Positions 21,728 through 36,400 of a stretch of DNA of 64,000 bases are shown one piece after another. Made by a program: the position numbers and the translations under genes. Under the pieces are notes generated by a model that made no database searches, was not told the DNA's origin, and saw only the letters and a list, made by a program, of their open reading frames with translations. Each line of letters opens with the position of its first letter. The stretch's first letter is position 1. This DNA is from Lycium barbarum (Eukaryota; Streptophyta; Magnoliopsida; Solanales; Solanaceae). The stretch lies in the NCBI RefSeq assembly GCF_019175385.1, contig NC_083341.1, positions 19,104,203-19,168,202 on the forward strand, in the 5' to 3' direction.

Positions 21728-23839
21728 TGTCACGCCCCGAACCATGGCCTGGACGTACACGGCACTCGGTGCCTGACTGCATGTGACCGAGCGAACCACA
21801 TGGCTTGCTGAATTATCATGATACATGACATAAGCGGAATATAACGTGAATGCATGATGAGCCTTTATAAAACATGGTAAGTCATAATACTTAATAGAAT
21901 ACTTGTTTAAACATGAGTGAGCCAAAATGGCTATACGACTCCAAATGTCTGACATGACATAACTGACTTGTCTAGTCTATGAAACCTCTATCATGAGTCT
22001 GACTGGAAAACATACTTACTGGGACAAGGCCCCCAGCATACCTTTAGATGCAAAACTAAATAAAGAAATAAAATGTCTAAACCCCAAATGAGATGGGGCT
22101 CACCAATAAGCTGGTACGTGCAAATCCTAATGAGCAGAAGCGTCGTCCTGTAAATCCGTACCTGCATCGTGAAATGCAGGCCCCCGGGCAATAAAAGGGG
22201 ACGTCAGCACATTGAATGTACTGGTATGTAAAGTAACCGAAAGAAACAACATGGGACATGGAATAACATGATAAGAACTGAAACTGAAAACCTGGACATG
22301 AACATGAGCATGTGTACATACGTATATATATAACATAAGTAAAAACATGATAAGTAGGGAGAGCATTTCATAAACCGACACATGATATCACCACGTGGAT
22401 ACGTGGAGTCTGGTACCTCGCCGGACCAGCAGAGCCCCTATACCTTGCCAGGGTATAAGGTGGTAACATGCCTGATGGATCCATTCAGTGTAAAATTAAG
22501 GTATCGTCCTAACTGGGCGGAGTGATCCTTGTCCTATGGTGGCTACATAGTTTCAGGCTATCTAAGCCTCCTCGGTAATTCGTGCAACTCCAAAAAACAT
22601 GAACATAATATAGTTGGCTAAGAAGCCCATGACTTTCGTGAATTAACTTGTACTTGTCTTGTAATCACGATTTCACGAAATAACTTGTAAACATGGTTTC
22701 ATGAAATAGCTTGTAAACATGTTCTTGATTTATGAGTAATACAATAGTTCATAATCATATATTTGTAATTGACTTGAAAACATGCTTGTAACTTGCAAAA
22801 TAAAATCATAAAGTTTCATATGAACATGATGAGAACACATGAGGAAGAATTCATGATTCATGGATTAAGCTAGGGTTCCTAATAACCGTAATGGAAGATT
22901 AGGAATACAACAACAAATATAGATACAAAATTCATGTACATAAATACTTAAATACGGGCTACCAATATGTTGGGTTTAATGCCCTAAGATTTGAACTTCA
23001 TGGATATCAAGGAAACGAAGCATGGGGAAGAACATAGAGATTCCCTCATGTGGATGGAAGTTCTACATACCTTAATTGCTCCAAAACTTGAATTAAAGAC
23101 TTGAATTTTGGAGAAGATTTCCTAAATCTTGATTCTTGAATCTTGAGATGGGTTTTCTTGAAAACCCTAGATTAGGAATGATGATTTCTTGTTTAGATTA
23201 CAAGGATATATGTTAGAATTGAGTTGTAATAATTAGAATGGACTTACCTTGGTGTTCTTGATGTTGGAGGAGAGTAGGAAGTCGTTCTAGGGTTTGAGGG
23301 AGTGAAAAATAATGAGTTGAACTGATATGGACGAATATATAGTGTTCTGGAAAATTGCACTTTACGTCCAGCAAAATACTGGCCGTATTTCAGTTTACGG
23401 GTCGTATTTTGAGTTTACGGGTCGTATTTTGCAATACGGACTGCACTGCGTCTCTTCAGTAAAATGGCCATAACTCTTTGCACAGATGTCCGTTTGACCA
23501 CCGTAAGATACCGTTGGAAAGGTATTTCAAAGCTCTACAACTTTCATCAAAAAAGTTTTCCCAAATTCCAAATAAGTTTTGAAATACGGGCCGTAAAGTG
23601 GAATACGGTCCGTATTTAACCATATGACCTCAAAATGTCAAATTCCAGAATGTTCAGAAATTCTTGGTTTCAGTTTACGATCACTGTTCATGGGCGTAAA
23701 TTGGAATACGGCCACTGTTCATGGGCGTAAACCACCATATCACAACTGAACAGGAAAATTTCAATTCCCACATTCTTTATGTGATTTTCTAAGTCTAGGA
23801 TCGTGGTCAAAACTTTCATTAAAGGTACGGGGTGTTACA
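21728..23839 (-). mobile_element. Solo LTR, 2.1 kb
   Basis: Starts TGTCACGCCCC and ends GGGGTGTTACA, that is TG...CA. The flanks ATAGT/ATATT agree at 4 of 5 bases, suggesting an aged 5-bp duplication. On the minus strand a TATATATT box lies near 23340, followed by an AACCCTAG-containing leader and the donor-like CAAGGTAAGTCC near 23245. The block GTACCTGCATCGTGAAATGC near 22160 corresponds to the conserved block of the 3177, 49298 and 60293 elements. It is divergent from the latter two. Confidence 0.7.
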
Positions 23840-23933
23840 ATATTACATAATGTAGATTTATTTCTAGAGCAGTGAGAGTTAATATGTGTTATGGACACGT
23901 CATATATTGCGTTTCATGACATAATTTTTTATT

Positions 23934-24241
23934 GGCATAATACATAAATAAACCCTCAAATTTGATCTCAGCTGGCAAGTGTGCCCTCCAAATTTGAGTG
24001 TGCACAAGTAGGCACCTCAATTTGTCTCCGCTTTATCAGTTGAATACTCCAACTTACAAAATGATCATCTAGACACCTCAAAATTTATGTGTCACGTCAG
24101 TGCCATGTCATTGCCACGTCAGTGTTTGTGTTTATGTGTTCAATTTTATACAAGTTGAGATGTCTATTTGTGCACATCCAAAGTTAGAGGGCATACTTGC
24201 CAGCTGATGTCAAGTTCGAAGGTCTGTTTATGTATTATGCC
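23934..24241. mobile_element. MULE-type MITE, 308 bp
   Basis: Long inverted ends begin GGCATAATACATAAA and match over about 55 bp (CAGCTGGCAAGT and TGCCCTCCAA on the left, complement on the right). The exact 9-bp TTTTTTATT flanks both ends (23925-23933 and 24242-24250), the Mutator-type duplication. The element ends only 180 bp upstream of the STE24 start codon. Confidence 0.8.
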
Positions 24242-24421
24242 TTTTTTATTTTTACCAAAAAAAAAAATATGTAACACCTCAGCATTTAGATTTACCCGAC
24301 CCGAGAACCACGAGTCGGGTCGGATGACCCATAAAACTCCCCTAACCAACCCATTAAATTGATCTCCAAAAACAAAAACCGTCAGTGTATTCTTCTCCCT
24401 GGCTGTACGATTACATCATCC

Positions 24422-27400
24422 ATGGCATTTCCCTACTTGGAAGCCGTTGTTGGTATACTCTTAACTTCATTCTTCCTATACCATTACATATTATTATTAT
24501 TATTATTAATGATATTTATTACTTGTAACAGTAACATGTAGTGCTTAATGTAAGTATATAAGTAGTAACTACATTTTGTAATTATATAGCTACTGGTTGT
24601 GGGGTTCAATCTTTCTTGCTTTTACATTTCCAAGATTTAATTTTGTATTTATATAGCTACTTTTTGGAATCTGTCTTGAATGCCTGTATAGAATGAAAAT
24701 TCACTTTAGGGTTTTGATGAAATAAGTAACTACACCAACTTTCATTTTGTAATTATATGTCTTTATTTATTCTTTCTTGCTTTTACTTTTCCAAATTTTA
24801 GGGGTTACTTTACTATTAACAAGTTTTTGGAATCTGTCAAATAATCACTTTAGGGCTTTTTCTAGTAACTTGATTTTATATTTTGATGAAGTAAGTTGGG
24901 TATCTTGATTTTTGTATATGTGGTTTTGCGTGTTAATTGCTGATTAGTTCTTGAGAAACTATTGTTAATCTGAAAAGTTTAGACCCTTTATATGCATGCC
25001 CGTGTATTCATCTTTGTCCATTTATTGCATGTAACAGTGACCTATAAAAACTACATGTAAGTAAGTAACTAATATTTAACTAGTAACTACACCAACCAAC
25101 ATTCTGTAATTTTAAATAGCTTCAATATTTATCTATTCTTTCTTGCTTTTATATTTCCAAATTTTAGTTTATTTGTTTACAATTTTTTTGGAATATGTGT
25201 TGAATGCCTGTATCGAAGAAAAAATTCACTTTAGGGTTTTCCTCGGTATCTTGATTTTGTATATGTTATCGCGGGTGTATTCATTTCTGTCCTTTTTTTG
25301 AGGGGCGAGGCTGTTGAGATGGATGTGCAGGTCGAGGATTAGGGTAGATGGTTAGTAGGTAGTCGAGCGTTGTTTAGTTTCCTTGATCAGTATTATTATT
25401 ATTATTATTGCTCTCATACTATCTTAGTCTTTGATTTTATTATTACATGTTGTTTTGCTCCTGTCCGTTGCTTCGGTGGCCATGTTATTTGTTGTTGATA
25501 TTGTTCTTTTCCTCCTTTATTTTAACATGGCTTCTTCACAGTGTTATCAAAAGCGAAAAGCGCAAAAAAGCTCCAAGGTCCTTTGGGGCTTTAAGTGCAA
25601 ATAAAGCGGGGCTTTAATGAAGAAACGCGCAAATGTGTAGTCCATGATTAATAATCATAAGCATGAAAAACAAATATATGGACAAAGAAATTGATTTTTT
25701 TTTATGCTAAAGTGAAATATCATTTGTTTGGTGTCACATCTTCAGGATTGCACTCATTGGCAAGGAAAAGTATGCCTTAGAGCCTTGATAATGACAATGA
25801 AGCGCCCATAAAGCGAGGCGAAGTGCTCAACATGTTTTGTGCCTCGCTTCAGGGCTTAACCGCGCCTTTAACAACACTGCTTCTTCATTATTGTATTTCC
25901 TTTCCATACTTGATTTTGGCGTAACTGGTAAAGTTGCTGCCATGTGACCAGGAGGTCACGGGTTCGAACTGTGGAAACAGTCTCTTGTAGAAATGCAAGG
26001 TAAGGCTGCGTACAATAGACCCTTGTGGTCCGGCCCTTCCCCGGACCCCGCGCATAGCGGGAGCTTAGTGCACCGGGCTGCCCTTTTTTGTTTTACTTGA
26101 TTTTGATATGCTTTACTTGAGCCAAGGGTCTATCGGAAACGACCTCTCTACCATCACAGGGTAGGGGTAAGGTTGCGTACACACCACCCTCCCCAGACCC
26201 CACTTGTGGGATTACACTGGGTATGTTGTTGTTGTTTTGAGGGGCGGGTCGACCAACATGTTAGTCAACTGTTATAGTAGTCTATACTTTTAAAGAATCC
26301 AACTCTTCTACAATTATTTTGAGTTCTTCAATAAATGTAGTGCTTGGTATAATTCATAGAGACAGAGATACAATTCTTTATAGCTAGATTGATGTAAATG
26401 TTGCTGAATATGGGAGAAAATGCACTCGAAGTAGGAAACTGAACTCTATGAGGCATGCTTTGGTAATTGGGAAATATCTGATAGTAAAAGATATCTTCAT
26501 TTGATAAAAATTGAAAGCAAGAAATATATAGATTATAAGGGTGCGCAAAGTTTTGAGTAAGACGTCATTAATTTTCATTGTTAGGTAATGTTAGGCTGCA
26601 TAAAATCCTGTTTCATTTATCGGTGAAAGAATTAGTTATTTTTTTTTGATAAAGGAAAGAATAAGTTATTAATCCGACTCCATAAGGAGTTAAGTTGGAA
26701 GTTTATTTAGTTAGTGCTTTTCTATTGATAATTTCAGGATCATACTACTGTGGTGCTAAACATTCTTTCAAGGACGTACAATAAAATTGAACAGTAGAGA
26801 GTATTTGAATGAGCTGTGCACTGAATCGTTTTAGAAATCTGTGATTTGTCTCAAGTGATGATACTTGATCATTCTATTTCAATTTTGTATGCCTTTTAGG
26901 GGTATTAGTTAAGTTTGTTTGAAATCAGGAGATAATGGTGTTTCACTTTGTAAATTTGTAGTTGATTGATACTGGATCCCTGTCTTGATTTGGTTGTCAA
27001 GTTAATTGAAGTTATTGCTATTCGTTCACTTTTACAGAAGAATCCTAATGTACCCTATTCGAGTTTTCACCTATTCACGTTCTATATTTCCTCTGTCTAC
27101 CACCTCTTGTTGTGCTGCTAATCCTTGTTTCTCCACGTTATATCTCAAGCTGATGGTTACTTTGTCTTGTTTTATAATTTAGTACAAAAAGGATAACAAA
27201 TGATGCATGCATAGAGGCTGCATTCCTTTATACATTTATAAGTTATTTCTAAGTGCTTAAGTGCCGAACTCGTTCTTCTAATACAGTACAATAAGGATGT
27301 AAACATACTTGGTGTCTGGCTCTTGCCTTTCAAGAAGAATTATGGTACAGGCTGCTGGACCTTTTGATTCAGTAAATGATGTACTTAGTTAACTCTAAGT

Positions 27401-30400
27401 GCTAAAGTACCTAACCCCCAGAACTTTTGCTTGCACTTGCATTGTACTGGAAGATAACATTAGAGATTATGCAGGATTATACAACCCCATCCCCTGTAAT
27501 TTGTTTTAACATTAGAAGATAGACCGTTCAACTGTAAAATCTGTCAAGAGGGAGTCAATAGCTGCATATTCTGCGGCGCTCATTCCCACAGCCATCCTAA
27601 TAAATCCTCGTAGGTAATGCTCTTGGTCTGCCTTCGATCAGTTTATCAGCCTAAGGCTTCTGCTTCCAAGCCCACCTCCTGGTTGTCATCGCTCGATCAC
27701 TTCCTTTTCCACTTAAGTGATTGCTTAGGGACCTTAGCGTATGATCTGGGCAGTCTTTATCCTTGGCTTGTACTCGAGATCGGATGTTCGAAAGAAAATG
27801 ATAATACATATGGCAGCATATCAAGAGATATTGCTATCTTTTATTGTATTGCATGCTGTACCTCTGTTCCTTTTTCAATTACATGAGAACTGATGAGTGT
27901 CGATTGTCCAAAATGCTGCAGTTGTAGAATCTATTTATGTTGTTGTGAAACCTTGATGGTTTCATGTATTAGTTGTTTCTTTTGCTTCACAACTTGAGCA
28001 TGGACCTTTAAGGCTATAATGTCTCACATTTCATCTCAAGTCGGATATAATTTTGCATCCAGAAAAATTTAAAATTATAGGCAGATACACAATGTATGCA
28101 CAACTATCAACATCTTATGTCGGCAAGAAAAAATTGAAAATTTGCTCTTGTTAATTTTGTGGAGTTTGATATGTCTTCTTATGTATGATTGAAAACTAAC
28201 CTAGTGAGGATCGGATGACTTAGGACAGAATGATGAGTGAAAAAGGTCTGCTTGGCTTCGATTTGTGATTCCCTTTATGACCTTCATCTCCATAAATTGG
28301 ATCCTTCTATCGGATTGCTTTTTAGTTAGCTGGCTATTTGCTGTCACATTCTGTTATGTACTTCCCTCCCATTTATCTTATTATGTGGTGTAATATATCT
28401 TCTCTTTTTGTTTATCTTGTGATTTGCCTCTAATTGTGCTTTTGAGCTTTCCAGGTTTCATGATATTAATGTACATATTTGAGACTTACCTTGATGTACG
28501 ACAACATGTGGCTCTTAAATTGCCAACACTTCCAAAACCTCTGCAGGGAGTAATCAGTCAGGAAAAATTCAAGAAGTCCCAGGCGTATAGTCTCGACAAA
28601 AGGTATGCCTTCCTTTTGTGCATGGAATGTCATCTAACTCTAATTCTTGCATTATTCTTGTTTGGCCATTTTTTAATTTTTGTGGTGTTCAAATTATTTT
28701 CAGTTATTTCCATTTTGTCCACGAGTTTGTTACCATATTGATGGACTCTGCCATCCTATATTTCCGGATATTACCTTGGTTCTGGAAGGTGAGTGATTGA
28801 GCCATTCTCTTGGGAAGGCCTTTCTGCTTCTTTGCTCATTGTTGAATGTTGACTTAATGTGTCTTTTTTGATTGCAGATATCAGGAGATTTTCTGATATA
28901 CCTTGGTCTCAATGCAGAGAATGAAATATTTCAGACTCTAGCATTTTTAGCTGGAGTTATGGTTTGGTCACAGGTGCATATGAACATTTCCATCTGCCTC
29001 CTCCCCCCCCCCCCCCCCCCCCCCCCCTCCTCCCTCCTCCTCCCAGCAATATGATGGTTGATGTTTTCCTGGAATTGTGCATTTGACCGTAGTCGCAATG
29101 ATTTTGTTTGGCGCTGATAAAAGTGAATTAAATAAAAAAATTCCCACAGATGTTGAAGTAGTCTGGATAGCATTCAGAGTGTTATACTTTTGCTCATCTT
29201 CAAAATTTGGCGGCAAGACTTATTTTGATTATTCTTGACAGATAACTGATTTGCCATTTTCGCTGTATTCGACTTTTGTGGTTGAGGCCCGCCATGGTTT
29301 CAACAAGGTATATCTTGGAACAAAATGGACTTTCTTCCAGTTTAAGGAGTCACCATTTCTTTGCTTATTTTCCATATGTCAATTTATTTAGGCTGTTAAC
29401 CTGTTTATTTCGAACTTGTTATATCATTCTTGTACAGCAAACAGTATGGTTATTCTTCAGAGACATGATCAAAGGAATTGTTTTGGCAATTGTAATTGGT
29501 CCTCCCATCGTTGCGGCCATCATTACTATAGTACAGGTACTCATGTTTTAGGGATTGCAGGAACTTCCTATTATTTGTGGTTATGGTTCAAATTCAAGAT
29601 CTCAAACATGATTTATTTGTTCATTATGTTTGAGATGTTAATTTGTTTCAGATAAGTATTCGAATTGCTTTGACCATGAATGCTCCTTACGTTTCCATCT
29701 TAGAGGCAAGAGATGATATTACGTTCTTTTCCCCTAACAATAAAAATTAATTCTTGATCTGCAGAAGGGAGGTCCTTACTTGGCCATTTACTTGTGGGGA
29801 TTTATGCTCGTTCTGTCTCTTGTTATGATGACTCTTTACCCTATTCTGATTGCTCCGCTTTTCAACAAGTTCACTCCGGTAAGTAATGTATCAACAACCG
29901 ATAAGGCAGAACACCCCCTGCCTCCGCCTCCGCCCCCCCCCCCCCCCCCCCCCAAAAAAAAAGAGAAGAAATTCCTGCATTCTGATTACAAAGTTTCACT
30001 CACTGAGCAGCTTCCAGAGGGAGAACTTAGGTCGAAGATAGAAAATCTGGCCTCCTCACTCAAATTTCCCCTAAAAAAGTTGTTTGTCGTTGATGGATCC
30101 ACAAGGTCGAGCCATAGCAATGTGAGGATTCTTTTTCTTTTATTCTATTGGTCTTTTCATGGTAGTTTCTTTGATAAGATTAGGTCTTTGCGTGGTAGTT
30201 GAACATGTGCTTCGTTTTATTTCACACATTCTACATAGATCCTGTCACGTTCAATTTTTTCAGTGGTTGGGGGTCATAGGTGTGTGATAGAGTTTGAGAA
30301 GAGAATTTGATTTTTTGGATTGGTGTAGCATTACTTGGCTCCCCAGTTTGGAAATCTTTTATTTCTCTGTGATATTTTATATAGAAAGCCAATCGCATAC

Positions 30401-33400
30401 TTCAGTTGATTGTGCTATGATCTCTCTGTAATTTTGATTGATGTAGTTTGACAGGCTAGTTCTCTTACTATTTCCTCCTTTCTATTGATTGCCATTATAA
30501 GATCTGCATGACATTTGAAATGGCAAACCTGTTTGGGTTGGTCTATAGTTGAAAAGAATAGGTGAAGAAGGTCCTGCACATACTTGTTGAAAAACCTAAG
30601 TATGATACTCAAGATTAGGCAAGCCATGGCTCGACCCGCACTAGTCAAGCCATGTGCGAATTTGTTACTAGAATCTATTTTTTAACTAGATGCCTATGCC
30701 TCACATTTTATTTCCCCGCTTACTCCCGTGATCTGATCTTGTATCTACAAAATTTTGCTAGGCATACATGTATGGATTCTTCAAGAACAAGCGTATTGTC
30801 CTCTACGATACACTGATCCAGCAGGTGTGGTAGCTATTAAATTGACCTTGCCTTTATTTTTCTTTTTTATTATTTTGTATCCTGTTCATTGTTTGTTAGC
30901 CGATGAATCCTTTTTTCAAAATAATTTTTTGGGTGGGTATTTTCATTAATTAAGTTAGAAGTTCTCCATTTACTGATTCCTAAAGACTTTCATGATACTT
31001 CAGAGATTATTCTAACATGGTCATGATTTGGTGAAATGGGAAAGGTATATGATGATGAGTTTCCATGCAAATGCGACCTTAATTAGTTGTAATGGTAAAA
31101 CTATTACTTCACTGGCTTCTTTCTGTTCGTAGGTTGTTATGACAGGAGTTTATGCCACCTGGATGAGAAAAATTGCAGCTGTTAAAACCTATAAAAAGTT
31201 TAAAAATTAAAGCTGTTAAAGTTTTCTGGCTGTATGTAATTTTTATTCCACTACACAAAGGAGTTGTTGTAGGAAACAATTTCTATCATCTTTTCTGTAA
31301 AAAAAAAAAAAAAAGAAGCAATTTCTGTTATCTTGTTGCATAAACTAGAAGTTCTTTTCTTTGGTATAGAGGATTCATATAGCCGAATCCTATCCTAGTT
31401 GATTGCTTTAACTGATTTACTGCCCAGCCTAAAATATAGCATTTTTTGAGGAATGAGCGTAGGTGTTTATATTGATTGGATATATACCTTAGATATGCAG
31501 GCTCTTTATTTTTTTCTTTTCTAACTTCAAGAAAAATGATATTTTGGTTATTTGAAGAGATTGTATGTGAATAGCACGTGTTCGCTTTGCTGAATCATAG
31601 TAGTGCTGCTTCTCTTATCTGGTATCCTTTATAGCTAGACTCATGAAGAAGATAGTACTCTAAGTAGTCTACAATGCTAATAACCAAATTTTCTCCTCTT
31701 GATTTCTTTCCTCTAATTTATTTGCTGGTGGTATGTAGTGCAAGAATGATGAGGAGGTTGTTGCTGTTATTGCACATGAGCTGGGGCACTGGAAACTGAA
31801 TCACACAATGTATTCCTTCATAGCTGTGCAGGTATGGGAATTAATTCATGGAGCCTGTGCCTTTAGAACAAAACTGTTAGTATTTTCTTTTTCCAGATTA
31901 AGTAGATATTGCCGTTCCATTTACGTGATGTAGTTTGTTCTCTTTGGAGATCATGGGATTAGTTTGACTTATTATATTTATGATGGTAGACAAAAACCAA
32001 ATTGAGTTTTAAGATTTTATTTTTTGGTATAAAGTTGGCTTCTGGAAAGTCATTACAAACAGAAACTCAAGTCTTCTGTGATAAATTTGATCCTTTGAAA
32101 TTGAATAGCATGCATATTATTATCTTTACAATGTCAAATTTTGATCTTTTGAGTATGTGATTAGTGTAAGCAAACAGCATCATTACTATTATAATAACAT
32201 TATTATTATATTATTATTATTATGATTATAACTATTACTATTATTTAGAGATAATAGATAAACCTCCCCATCTGATAGATGTATCCAAGCTATGTGAATC
32301 ACCTTGATATAACTTTTTCTATAAGTTAAAGACACCTTGGTATAACTCCATATCTAATATGCTTCCAAAATTTAAAATACTAATCAACCTCTCTTATATT
32401 AGAAATTTATCTGATTTCCCTATCTTATTAGGGGATATTTATCTGGAGATTTTAATCTGCCTGGTGCATAACAATCAAATTGTCACTTTTGCCTCCTCGG
32501 TATAACCAGGAGGAAGGGCGTTCCTTTTTCTTGTTTCCTCTATCTCTTCTCTTTCTATCTTCGTGTCACCTCTCTATCTTCACTCCCTCAGACTTCTCCC
32601 GTTGCAGAGTCTCTCAATTTGTTCTTTTGCCCACAATGCTCACTTTTATTGTTTTTCTTTCTCCTCCCACCCGATCTTTTTCTTTTCTTATTCCAGTCCT
32701 TGATTTCTTCATTTATAATAGAGTCAATCAAAGCCTAGGAATATGAAGAGAAGCCCAAGCGGTTCATAGTTTTTTTTTTTTTTTTTGTTGTTGTTAATGC
32801 TATCGCTTCTTGTCATTGTATGGGGAAGAAGAGGTGAGGTCTACTCATTAATTTCATAGAATAATGAGTTACTGTACTATGATTGTTTGGGAAAATGTAG
32901 ATGAGAATTAAGTTGAATGATTTTGTGATACTTTGTTATATTGGAAAATGATAGAAGAGATTATCAGGAAGTAGCAATGCAATTCGTTGCACTGAGCTAG
33001 CTCAAATTTAGGTCGAGGGTTCGAGTCAGTTTGACTTTCCCGTCTCATCTTTTAGGTTGATGAGAGGAATTTAATGACATTAGTACATTCACGTTCATGG
33101 TTTTTTGTTTGGGGTGGCTCTTCAGTTTGAGGATAGTGTTGCGGTTCAATTTGAGGCTAAGAAGAACGGCTTTGTTTGGTGTGGCTACACCGATTATCAA
33201 ATTTAAGGGTAAGTGGTTTCACAATGGTTTTTTTTAAAGAATGTTCGGGAATTACTTAAAGAGGACATAATGTCAACCATTCAGAACTTTCATCAGAATG
33301 AGCTCTTTGAGAAGTCGTTTAATGCAACTTTCATAGCTTTAATTCCTAAAAAGAATGGTGCAGAAGAACTGAAGGATTTTAGACCTATCAGTCTCATAGG

Positions 33401-36400
33401 AGGAATTTACAAGATTATCTCCAAGTTGATCACTGAAAGATTGAAGACAGTCATGGGGAAATTGGTGGATGTTCATCAAATGGCTTTCCTTAAAGGGAGA
33501 CAGATTCTGGATGCAGTTTTGTTGGCGAATGAACTAGTGGATTCCAGAACCAAAGCAAAAAAAATCGGGATTCTTTGTAAGCTGGACCTCAAAAAGACTT
33601 ATGATCATGTTAATTGGGAGTACTTGCTAAAAGTTCTTAAAGATATGGGGTTCGGTGTTAAATGGATCAACTGGATTAAATTTTGCATAACCAATGTAAA
33701 ATTCTCCGTATTGATCAATGGTAGTCCTGAGGGTTTCATCCAGTCACAAAGAGGCCTCAGGCAGGGTCATCCAATGTCACCTTTCCTCTTTTTGTTAGCT
33801 ATGGAGGGTCTTAATCATATGATCAAAAACAGCTAAGGCAAATGGGTGGATCAGAGGTTTTGGCTCCCAAATCAATGGTGTTGGAGGCATGGAAATTTCT
33901 CATCTTTTGTATGCTGACGATTCTCTTGTTTTCTGTGAAGCTGAGGTAGACCAGATTAGACATCTCAGAGCAATTTTAACTATCTTTGAAGTTTTTTCTG
34001 GCTTACATGTCAACTGGGGCAAGAGTTTTTTTATACCCAGTTAATGATGTACATAATATGCAGATTTTGGCAGCTAATCTAGGGTGTCATGTAGGTGCCC
34101 TTCCTACAAAGTATCTGGGGATGTCTTTGGGGGCAAAGAGCATCTCAAATGACATATGGAATGATGTGATTGAAAGGTGTGATAAAAAATTGGCTAGGTG
34201 GAAAACTCAATACTTATCTTTAGGTGGAAGATTGGTTCTCATAAATTTGGTGCTAGATGCTTTACCCACATATATGATGGCTTTCTTCCCAATGCCTAGA
34301 GGGGTCGAAAAGAAGATTGACAGGCTGAGAAGAGACTTTCTCTGGAAAGGAAACAAGGATAAAAAAAAAATCTCTAATCTGGTGAACTGGGAAGTAGTGA
34401 CGCTTAACAAGAAACAAGGTGGTTTGGGCATAAAGAATTTGGGGCTTCAAAATAAAAGTCCTTTACAGAAGTGGCTTTGGAGATTTAACATAGAGGACAG
34501 GGCTCTCTGGAAAATGCTCATAGCTCAAAAGTATGGGATGATGAATCAGTGGATTACAGAGGAGATTGACAGTCCCTATGGTAGTAGTGTCTGGAAAACT
34601 ATTAGGAATCAATGGCAAGAGTTCTGGGACAAGGTGGAGATCTCTGTTGGTGATGGAAGAAAGACTGTTTTTTGGGAAGATCATTGGATTGGCCAGAATA
34701 ATTTAAAGGTCACCTATCCTGTTCTGTATTCAATGTCTTCAAGGTAATGCTACGATTAATGAAATGTGGAACCAGCAAGGGTGGAATCTGAATTTTAGGA
34801 GAGCACTTACTGATTGGGAAATTGAGAGTGTTGCTACAATGATACAGCTGCTGGAGGTATAATTGAGAGATCAGACAGTCTTAGATGGAAATTGAATAGC
34901 AAGGGCCTCTTCTCAGTTAAATCTGTCTATTGGCATCTGAACCAAAGAAGTCAAATTAATGTGAACTGGCCATGGAAGGAGATTTGGAGAGTAAAAACTC
35001 CTATGGAGGTTTCTTGTTTTGTCTGGCTGGTGATTAGGAAAGCTTTTTTAACACATGAGAGGTTACAAAGAATAGGTTTTCAGATTTGTTCAAGGTGTCT
35101 ATTATGTGGGCAGGAAGGTGAAAACAATGATCATCTTTTTTTGCATTGCAAGACAACTACAAATCTGTGGCACATGTTCTGTTGTATTTTGGGTGTTGAA
35201 TGGGTAACGCCTGGTTCTACATTGGGACTTCTAAGCAGTTGGAAAAGTGTGGGGAAAAGAAATAGTGATGAAGATTGGTGGCAGGTCATCCCTGCTTGTA
35301 TATGGTGGGTAGTCTGGAAAGAAAGGAATTCAAGACATTTTGAGGATACTAGCAGTTCCATTCAGAAATCAGGATGGATTGTCTTAGTTTGTTCTTTTTT
35401 TGGTGTAAACAGAATTTATGAGGGGATATAGGAGAATTGGTAGATTTAATTGGCAATGTATAAGTTTTAACTTTTGAATAGGGGCACTGACTTTTGCTGT
35501 AAGTATGATTCTGTAAAGTTCTTAACTTAACATTTTTTAGGTGTTAAGTTAATACAAATGGTTACCTTTGACTCAAAAAAAGAATGGCAGTGAAGCTACA
35601 CCAAACCTGATATGTTCTCGTTTTGTAACAGTATTAGGATAGAGAGATGCTGCTACGATGAACTTTTTAGCATTAAAATACAGTGACTATGTTGTAGCTT
35701 CATCCTTGATTATGTACTCGAGATATCGCTTGTCTGGTTTTTGGCACTTGTACTCAACTTGGCCAAAGAGTAACTTGCTGCTTGTTTCCTTGCCTGATTG
35801 GCATGCCTCTTCCTGTGGGGTTCCTTTTTCTTTTCTCCAAGATATTAGCGTTGGCCCAAGAATACCTGGTTGCTTGTTTCTTTTACCTGACTAGCACACC
35901 TCTGCATTTGTTTTGTTTTGAAACAATTATATTTTTTATTCTGACATTATAATCATATTTTTCTTGGTCTGACATGAGTATTATTCCATGCAGATCCTCA
36001 CATTATTGCAGTTTGGAGGATACACTCTTGTTAGGAATTCAAAGGATTTGTTTCAGAGTTTTGGGTTTGATACCCAACCAGTTCTTATTGGACTCATCAT
36101 ATTTCAGGTAATACTGTGCTCTTGAAAAGTTATACTTAAAAATCTAGTTTCAAAAGAAAAAAGTTATAATTAAACATCTGTTAGGTCAGTGTGGCTACTG
36201 GGAAGGATGAGATGTGGTTATCCAACTTTCCAAATTCAGAAAACCTACTAGCCTATATGTTATCCAAATAAATGGCTGTTTCTTTTCTATAATTTAGGTT
36301 TGAAAACATTGACCGGTCCATAGTTTATTAATTCAAGGGTCTTCCTTTCTAGATTTTAGAATTACTCTTATCATAGTCTTACTAATGGTATTAAATGTTC

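Noticed and set aside
24271..24350. TGTAACACC-like start suggesting a further LTR before STE24
   Set aside because: No matching GTCACGACC end, duplication or conserved LTR block follows; the STE24 start codon is 150 bp away.
25917..25990. tRNA gene
   Set aside because: Box A and B are present but no acceptor stem or cloverleaf can be formed; the body and tail identify a SINE.
27617..27886. 89-aa open frame in STE24 intron 1
   Set aside because: No recognisable domain, intronic position, and composition typical of chance AT/C-rich frames.
33010..33060. Box B-like GGGTTCGAGTC that might be a tRNA or SINE
   Set aside because: No convincing Box A at the right distance, no cloverleaf and no tail; too weak to call.
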